From contig JASFPP010000063.1 in NCBI GenBank assembly GCA_050115915.1, positions 1 through 18,808 on the forward strand: a DNA stretch of 18,808 nt. The letters run 5' to 3'. The notes beneath the pieces were generated by a model. It saw only the letters and a program-made list of their open reading frames with translations, was not told where the DNA came from and did not search any database. The position numbers and the translations under genes are program-made. Position 1 is the first letter of the stretch; the number at the start of each line of letters is the position of its first letter. The DNA is from WTAW01 sp050115915. Lineage in GTDB: Bacteria > Acidobacteriota > Aminicenantia > Aminicenantales > Aminicenantaceae. Positions 14,918 through 18,808 of this stretch are shown in pieces.

Positions 14918-14950
14918 GATATTTCTGAATTATCTGATATTTTTGATAAT
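14915..14950. repeat. four-unit 9-bp tandem repeat at the operon start
   Basis: TCTGATATT (14915), TCTGAATTA (14924), TCTGATATT (14933) and TTTGATAAT (14942) follow one another with an exact 9-bp period. They run from the -10 element through the predicted start of transcription. The position suggests a repressor-binding array. The AbrB-like protein next to it is a natural but unproven candidate. Confidence 0.6.
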
Positions 14951-14970
14951 CACACAGATGGAGACCTTCC

Positions 14971-15249
14971 ATGAACACAAAAGAAAAAACTCAATCCGCC
15001 TGTGGAACCGACAAGATGAATTTCTCCTGTTGCAAGGTCGAGGCGGTTGCAAGTGTGGATGAGCGGGGACAGATGGTTCTCCCCAAAGAGATCCGAGAGA
15101 GAGCCAACATCAAACCTGGCGACAAGATGGCTGTCATCGTTTGGGAAAAGGCCGGCAAGGTCTGCTGTATCAACCTGATCAAGGCAGACGCATTCGCGGG
15201 CATGGTGAAAGATCTCCTCTCCCCCATAATGGAGGAGATGTCTAAATAA
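14971..15249 (+). CDS. AbrB/SpoVT-like DNA-binding protein (HgcAB-associated type)
   Basis: The 92-residue protein carries a swapped-hairpin AbrB domain: VEAVASVDERGQMVLPKEIR (23-42) followed by ANIKPGDKMAVIVWEKAGK. Two adjacent cysteine pairs (C20-C21 just before the domain and C65-C66 inside it) plus C11 are not part of the usual AbrB fold and could bind a soft metal or metalloid. I recognise this form as the small AbrB-type protein often found beside mercury-methylation genes (hgcAB) and arsM. hgcAB are not in this window. GGAG lies 7 nt before the ATG. It starts an operon with arsM, 89 bp downstream. It is probably a transcription regulator for this locus, though DNA binding is inferred. 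Confidence 0.85.
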   Translation: MNTKEKTQSACGTDKMNFSCCKVEAVASVDERGQMVLPKEIRERANIKPGDKMAVIVWEKAGKVCCINLIKADAFAGMVKDLLSPIMEEMSK

Positions 15250-15338
15250 GGGAGACGAAATCCAGAAAGGAAAAAATAGAGAGAGCAAAAACCAGGACGC
15301 CAAAAAATGACGGCCAATAAGAATGAGGAGATCTAAAA

Positions 15339-16175
15339 ATGAAAGAGGAAAAAATCAAAGAATCTGTAAGGGATAGATATGGATCGATCGCATCTAAAGG
15401 TGGTTCCTGCTGTGGGCCATCTCCAACATGCTGTAGCGCCACAGACATGGTAAGAACCATCAGCCAACACATCGGCTACAGCGATAAAGAACTAAAGTCA
15501 ATCCCCGAAGGAGCCAACATGGGGCTAGGATGTGGGAATCCCATCGCTTTGGCATCACTCAAAGAGGGAGAGACAGTTCTTGACCTGGGTGCCGGAGCCG
15601 GTTTCGATTCCTTTCTCGCCGCCAATCAAGTTGGCCCAACCGGAAAGGTTATTGGCGTCGATATGACACCTGAAATGGTGGATAAAGCCAGACAGAACGC
15701 CCGAAAAGGCAACTACACAAATGTGGAGTTCAAACTCGGCGAAATTGAAAACCTTCCTATCCCAGATGAGTCCGTAGACCTAATCATCTCAAATTGTGTC
15801 ATCAATCTTTCCCCAGATAAACCAAAAGTTTTCGAGGAAGCATTCCGGGTGCTAAAACCGGGAGGAAGGCTCATGGTCTCGGACATTGTCCTCCTCAAAG
15901 ATCTTTCGCATTCTATCAAAGAATCGATCGACGCCTATGTTTCCTGCGTATCAGGAGCTTTGCTCAAGGAAAATTATATATCCACCATAAAAGATGCAGG
16001 ATTTAAAGACGTCGAAGTCCTCGATGAAACCCCTTTCCCCGCTGATTATCTCAACCTTGATCCACTCAAAGAATCGATCAAGACTTACATTAGAGTCTCT
16101 ATTAAAGAGATAAAAGATATCGCAACTTCTATCGTGAGCATAAAAATTTCCGGGAAAAAATCTATGGAGCAGTAA
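15339..16175 (+). CDS. arsM: arsenite S-adenosylmethionine methyltransferase ArsM
   Basis: The 278-residue cytoplasmic enzyme methylates As(III) to methylated arsenicals using S-adenosylmethionine. MGLGCGNP precedes motif I, VLDLGAGAGFDSFLAA (80-95), and IGVDMTPEMVDKAR follows. FKLGEIENLPIPDESVD and IISNCVINLSPDK are family hallmarks, then FRVLKPGGRLMVSDI. The three arsenic-binding cysteines known from algal ArsM correspond to C65 (GLGCGNP), C153 (SNCVINL) and C203 (YVSCVSGA); the 50-residue spacing between the last two matches. A CC and a second CC pair (24-25, 31-32) lie near the N-terminus, common in bacterial ArsM. GGAG lies 8 nt before the ATG. Transcription probably ends at the hairpin 16211-16241. 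Confidence 0.95.
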   Translation: MKEEKIKESVRDRYGSIASKGGSCCGPSPTCCSATDMVRTISQHIGYSDKELKSIPEGANMGLGCGNPIALASLKEGETVLDLGAGAGFDSFLAANQVGPTGKVIGVDMTPEMVDKARQNARKGNYTNVEFKLGEIENLPIPDESVDLIISNCVINLSPDKPKVFEEAFRVLKPGGRLMVSDIVLLKDLSHSIKESIDAYVSCVSGALLKENYISTIKDAGFKDVEVLDETPFPADYLNLDPLKESIKTYIRVSIKEIKDIATSIVSIKISGKKSMEQ

Positions 16176-16205
16176 ATACGAGGAGAATTGCGTTTTATAA
16201 AATGA

Positions 16206-16619
16206 TCAGAACTTGAGGATCAATCGCCTCAAGTCATTTTTCAGATTTGTTATTTTTTGATCTGAGTAATCTGCTGTTAGTTTTTGTTCGCACTCCTGTC
16301 TTTGCTTTTCTATTTCTCTACGGACCATAACTCCATCTCTTGTGAGTTTTACATTCTTGCAGCGCCTGTCTTCGGAACAATCCACACGGTCAAGATAACC
16401 TTTTTCGAACAACTGATCGATCACACGGCTCCCTCTAGAAACGGACAAGCTCATTCTCTCAGAATATTCCTGACATGTGATTTTTTCATCCTTGCTCAAA
16501 CAGAGAAGACCTTTGTATTCCGCTTCCGAAAGATCCAGAGATTTCATTATTCGCTCTTCAAGGGCAGCACATTCTTTTTTGAGTTCTGTAAAGACATCGA
16601 TTAATTTTTCGTCACTCAA
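16206..16619 (-). CDS. Cys-rich MarR-family transcription regulator
   Basis: The 137-residue winged-helix protein has the MarR recognition helix and wing: TCQEYSERMSLSVSRGSRVI, then QLFEKGYLDRV and SEDRRCKNVKLTRDG, followed by a C-terminal dimerisation helix. Six cysteines (17, 40, 49, 81, 87, 110) are many for this size and suggest thiol, oxidant or metalloid sensing. The start is taken as the TTG at 16619, since AAGGAG lies 7 nt upstream; the open frame begins at another TTG (16637) with no such site, and there the AGGAG would be coding. Its promoter overlaps the divergent FmdB promoter and a TTGCTA-C-TAGCAA palindrome, so it likely represses itself and its neighbour. It converges on arsM, whose terminator overlaps its final codons. 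Confidence 0.88.
   Translation of the reverse strand: MSDEKLIDVFTELKKECAALEERIMKSLDLSEAEYKGLLCLSKDEKITCQEYSERMSLSVSRGSRVIDQLFEKGYLDRVDCSEDRRCKNVKLTRDGVMVRREIEKQRQECEQKLTADYSDQKITNLKNDLRRLILKF
16211..16241 (+). terminator. Rho-independent terminator of arsM, inside the marR 3' end
   Basis: ACTTGAGG (16211-16218) and CCTCAAGT (16227-16234) form a perfect 8-bp stem with an 8-nt loop, followed by CATTTTT. It lies 35 bp after the arsM stop and within the last codons of the convergent regulator gene. Confidence 0.65.
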
Positions 16620-16630
16620 AATATTTCTCC

Positions 16631-16660
16631 TTGACAAATGTTGCTACTAGCAATTATAAT
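16631..16660 (+). promoter_or_regulatory. promoter of the FmdB-like gene
   Basis: TTGACA (16631-16636) and TATAAT (16655-16660) are perfect consensus boxes 18 bp apart. Its -10 box overlaps the -10 box of the leftward promoter, so only one polymerase could occupy the site at a time. Confidence 0.7.
16641..16653. promoter_or_regulatory. perfect MarR-type palindrome TTGCTA-C-TAGCAA
   Basis: Two 6-bp arms around one base lie in the spacer of the rightward promoter and at the predicted transcript start of the leftward one. The TTGC...GCAA form is common among MarR-family operators. A second short palindrome, TCAAGCTTGA (16678-16687), overlaps the leftward -35 element. Confidence 0.6.
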
Positions 16661-16681
16661 AAGATCTGTTTGCTCAGTCAA
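16653..16681 (-). promoter_or_regulatory. promoter of the MarR-family gene
   Basis: Leftward TTGACT (16681-16676) and a perfect TATAAT (16658-16653) are 17 bp apart. The predicted start is near 16646. Confidence 0.7.
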
Positions 16682-16722
16682 GCTTGAGATAAACCGAGCG
16701 CTACTCTGAAAAGGAGAATAAA

Positions 16723-16938
16723 ATGCCGATTTACTCATACAGATGCAATAAATGTCAAAACGAATTCGATCTATTGGTGGGAGTGACATCCGACAAAGCC
16801 GAACTCAAGTGCAGCAAATGCGGTTCAACTAAAATCGAAAAGAAGATGAGCTCATTCAGTTGCCGTATGGGTTTATCCACAACCCCGAGCAGTTCTGGCG
16901 GTGCATGTTCCACTGGCGGATGTTGTCCGACCTGTTAA
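16723..16938 (+). CDS. FmdB-family zinc-ribbon protein with Cys-rich tail
   Basis: The 71-residue protein begins MPIYSYRCNKCQNEFD and has the second knuckle LKCSKCGSTKIEKK, so four cysteines in two CxxC pairs form the zinc ribbon of the FmdB/CxxC_CxxC_SSSS family. Members are proposed regulators or small zinc-binding proteins; the function is not settled. After a Ser-rich linker the C-terminus carries four more cysteines (ACSTGGCCPTC), a possible extra metal- or metalloid-binding site. AGGAG lies 6 nt before the ATG. Its promoter is shared with the divergent MarR-family gene, which probably controls it. Confidence 0.88.
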   Translation: MPIYSYRCNKCQNEFDLLVGVTSDKAELKCSKCGSTKIEKKMSSFSCRMGLSTTPSSSGGACSTGGCCPTC

Positions 16939-16954
16939 GAATCATTAGCGGAAG

Positions 16955-16972
16955 AACATAATAGGTTATGTT
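16955..16972 (+). repeat. inverted repeat AACATAA-TAGG-TTATGTT
   Basis: A perfect 7-bp AT-rich stem with a 4-nt loop lies 16 bp after the FmdB stop. It may be a minor transcript-end structure. Confidence 0.35.
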
Positions 16973-17029
16973 ATTTAAATATAAAAAGCTTATAACGCAA
17001 TCTCTTTATTTATTACTTCCTGCATAGAA

Positions 17030-17078
17030 AGGGCGGCTCTTTTTCCCCAAGAAAGAGCCGCCCTGATCTTAAATTTTT
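17030..17078 (+). terminator. strong 13-bp hairpin, probable terminator after the FmdB-like gene
   Basis: AGGGCGGCTCTTT (17030-17042) and AAAGAGCCGCCCT (17052-17064) are perfect inverse copies with a 9-nt loop. The T tract (17074-17078) follows only after 9 nt, so the fit to a classical terminator is imperfect, but no other role is evident. Confidence 0.6.
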
Positions 17079-17134
17079 CCCAGAGCACAAGATGTGAATG
17101 TCTCTTCATGTGATCTGATTTTAGATGAATTCGC

Positions 17135-17326
17135 TCAAGCTATCGGATCTTCGGGTTCTAGAAAGGGAAAGCGAAAAAAATCAGTGTCTCTTGTGTAGAT
17201 TGTTCTGATCCCATGCTCTCGCATCAATATCGCTGTCTGGGTATCATATAGCAAATTTCCACTCATGGATGGCAAGCTCTTGATGACTTCTGCAGCAACA
17301 TCGACGCAACAGATAAAAATATATTC
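17135..17326 (-). pseudogene. C-terminal remnant of a PIN-domain (VapC-type) protein
   Basis: Between an in-frame TGA (17329-17327) and the stop at 17135, 63 codons encode VAAEVIKSLPSMSGNLLYD, then TQTAILMREHGIRTIYTRD, TDFFRFPFL and EPEDPIA. The Leu-Leu-Tyr-Asp before a helix, HGI, and T-R-D-x-D-F-x-R-F-P match the second half of VapC-type PIN ribonucleases, including their later catalytic Asp residues. The first half, with the initial catalytic Asp and the start codon, is missing, and no antitoxin gene is next to it. It is best read as a decayed toxin gene. It lies directly downstream of the propeller gene (gap 18 bp), so the missing part may have been replaced when that gene came to lie beside it. 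Confidence 0.65.
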
Positions 17327-17344
17327 TCAGATTTTATTCAAACT

Positions 17345-18808
17345 CTATTTAGGAATGGCTTCTTTCATCATATGGATCTCGAATTTTTGCGATCCGACCA
17401 CAAAAGCGAACTGACCGCCATCTGGTGACCAGTCAATATCAGCAAATGTGGTGTTCTTGGGAAATCCCAGATCAAGCTTCCTGGCAAAACCATCGGCGGC
17501 CGAAATGACAAATACAGCAGTGGAATGCCCTAACTTATTAGGAATTCCTGTTGAAATAATGTGTTCTCCATCAGGCGAAATAGCCAAGTTGCCATGGTAT
17601 TCAGATGATAAATCACGATGCTTTCCGGTCTCCATATCTATCAATTTTATTCTTGCATGGTCCTCTGTAAAAACCAGTTTTTTGAAGTCCCTCGAGAATT
17701 TGAGCTGACGAAAGACGCTCCCGCGTTCTCCTTCCGGTTTGTATACATAGCGTTCAGCCCCTGTATCCAAGTTGCGTTCGATTATGCCCGGCTCATCATG
17801 AAAGGAGCCATGACGGGCATACAGAAATGATTTGCCATCGCTGCTCCTTTCCGTCCGGGTCCATTTTTCGACGGGAATCGGCCGTTCTTTCCACTTTTCT
17901 GTTCCAAAATCGAGTTGAAACAGAGTCACTCTCCCATTCCTATCCAGGCCAGAAAGACTGAGGCCGCTGCCATCCGGCAACCAGCGCAGGTCATGAAGAA
18001 TCCCAATTTTCTGATTTGTGTCAGGATTGATGAACTCTCTAGGTTTTCCCCCATCAATGGGTACAATAACAATTTTCCTTCCTCCAGACGGGTGGTTCAG
18101 TGAGCCAAACGCCAGATTTTTCCCATCGGGCGACCAGGAAGGACACACATTGGCTCCAGTGGGTGTGTAGTCGAGCTGGCGTGGTTTTTCTTTTCTCTCC
18201 AAAGTCTCCGGATCAATAGAAACAGTGAAAATGTCCCTGACATACAGAGATTTATGGTAAGCCAATCCTTTCCTTGTCCAGTTGAGCAATGGGAAGATTC
18301 CCCTCTTTATTAAAAAAGGCACCCCTGCAGGTTTTCCATCCTTGACAGCGATACCACAGAGGGCTGGAGTGCCATATCTCTTACTTAAAAAAACAATATG
18401 TTTCCCATCAGGTGACCAACGCGGAGATCCCTCATCAGCGGGGTGATCGCTCAACTCTTCAAGCGAGCTCCCGTCCGTACTGATAATATAAAGGTCATGC
18501 TTACCCCCCGAATCCCTGTCCTGAAACACGATATAACGCCCATCCGGTGAAGCATCTGCGATCTTCACAAATTTTTCAACAGCTCCCCTCAAAGAATGTA
18601 GCACTTTAAAGGACCCTCCTGACAGTGGAATAAGTCCCAGGGTTCCAGTCATATCCGGATTCAATAGACTGGCCACAATGGCGCTGCCGTCAGGCAACCA
18701 ACAGTAGGGAATCGGATACGCTTCCTTCATGTTCTCCACACGGTAAAGAATGCGAATCTTCCCTTCCATGTTTGAGACAGCGACCTCAGCAAAGCCATCA
18801 GGCTCTCG
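17345..18808 (-). CDS. TolB/WD40-like beta-propeller protein, C-terminal part (5' end outside window)
   Basis: At least 487 residues are open to the right edge. An ATG exists at 18769, but the frame continues upstream through EPDGFAEVAVSN without a stop, so the true start is probably outside. The visible part holds about eight or nine PD40-type blades, with CWLPDG, DASPDGRYIVF, RWSPDGKHIVFLS, SWSPDGKNLAFGS, RWLPDGSG, SSDGKSFLYAR, AISPDGEHI and DWSPDGGQFAFVV. This pattern is shared by TolB, the N-terminal propellers of prolyl oligopeptidases and large multi-domain signalling proteins. No peptidase domain follows the propeller at the C-terminus, so a domain ahead of it (for example a regulator or kinase) is possible. 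The role cannot be told from this part. Confidence 0.85.
   Translation of the reverse strand, partial: REPDGFAEVAVSNMEGKIRILYRVENMKEAYPIPYCWLPDGSAIVASLLNPDMTGTLGLIPLSGGSFKVLHSLRGAVEKFVKIADASPDGRYIVFQDRDSGGKHDLYIISTDGSSLEELSDHPADEGSPRWSPDGKHIVFLSKRYGTPALCGIAVKDGKPAGVPFLIKRGIFPLLNWTRKGLAYHKSLYVRDIFTVSIDPETLERKEKPRQLDYTPTGANVCPSWSPDGKNLAFGSLNHPSGGRKIVIVPIDGGKPREFINPDTNQKIGILHDLRWLPDGSGLSLSGLDRNGRVTLFQLDFGTEKWKERPIPVEKWTRTERSSDGKSFLYARHGSFHDEPGIIERNLDTGAERYVYKPEGERGSVFRQLKFSRDFKKLVFTEDHARIKLIDMETGKHRDLSSEYHGNLAISPDGEHIISTGIPNKLGHSTAVFVISAADGFARKLDLGFPKNTTFADIDWSPDGGQFAFVVGSQKFEIHMMKEAIPK

Larger units (their letters stand above)
16939..17344. other. intergenic region with hairpins and a PIN-domain remnant
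   Basis: This 406-bp stretch has no intact gene. It contains the inverted repeat 16955-16972, the strong hairpin 17030-17064 and, on the minus strand, the C-terminal end of a PIN domain (17135-17326). Confidence 0.55.

Noticed and set aside
14906..14950. CRISPR array
   Set aside because: The repeat is a 9-bp tandem unit without spacers and only about 36 bp long, placed over a promoter.
14971..15249. MazE-type antitoxin of a toxin-antitoxin pair
   Set aside because: There is no toxin gene next to it. The following gene is arsM, and the Cys pairs point to the HgcAB-associated AbrB type.

Overview
The window is a stretch of bacterial chromosome with moderate GC content and dense gene packing. 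There is no rRNA, tRNA, insertion sequence or CRISPR array. Two predicted secreted proteins, a membrane-anchored methyltransferase, an ArsM next to an AbrB-like protein of the type found near hgcAB, and long beta-propeller proteins suggest a strictly anaerobic, environmental bacterium. The Aminicenantes/Acidobacteriota type would fit, but this is an impression from gene content, not a phylogenetic result.

Region 1 (1-6229, all minus strand) is rich in lipid-related genes. A strong promoter-like site (6229-6201) with an overlapping 7-bp palindrome precedes a fused fatty-acid kinase (FakA-type kinase domains joined to a DegV/FakB-type fatty-acid-binding domain). An ICMT/PEMT-type membrane methyltransferase follows. 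A second promoter (3513-3485) then precedes a rifampin-phosphotransferase-like ATP-grasp/phosphohistidine enzyme, a PlsY-like acyltransferase with a degenerate second motif, and the start of an alpha/beta-hydrolase-like gene cut by the window edge. The fatty-acid kinase makes acyl-phosphate in known systems and PlsY consumes it, so these genes may work together.

Region 2 (6489-8433, plus strand) carries an APC amino-acid transporter and the tRNA wobble methyltransferase TrmL.

Region 3 (12719-8501, minus strand) looks like a three-gene operon. It encodes a secreted LamG-like/SMP-30-type propeller protein, a secreted protein joining the same LamG-like domain to a nitroreductase and a DUF3471-like tail, and a second ICMT-family methyltransferase. 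The exported nitroreductase fusion is the most unusual protein here.

Region 4 (14811-13023, minus strand) encodes a carboxymuconolactone-decarboxylase-like protein without its CxxC, a GNAT acetyltransferase, and a membrane-anchored SAM methyltransferase.

Region 5 (14889-17064) is a metalloid-response module. An AbrB-like protein with two Cys-Cys pairs is followed by ArsM (three arsenic-binding Cys visible). A convergent Cys-rich MarR regulator shares overlapping divergent promoters and a perfect TTGCTA-C-TAGCAA palindrome with an FmdB-type zinc-ribbon protein. A 9-bp repeat, four units in phase, lies at the promoter of the AbrB-arsM pair.

Region 6 (17135-18808, minus strand) holds the C-terminal remnant of a PIN-domain toxin and the C-terminal part of a large TolB/WD40-like propeller protein that continues past the window.
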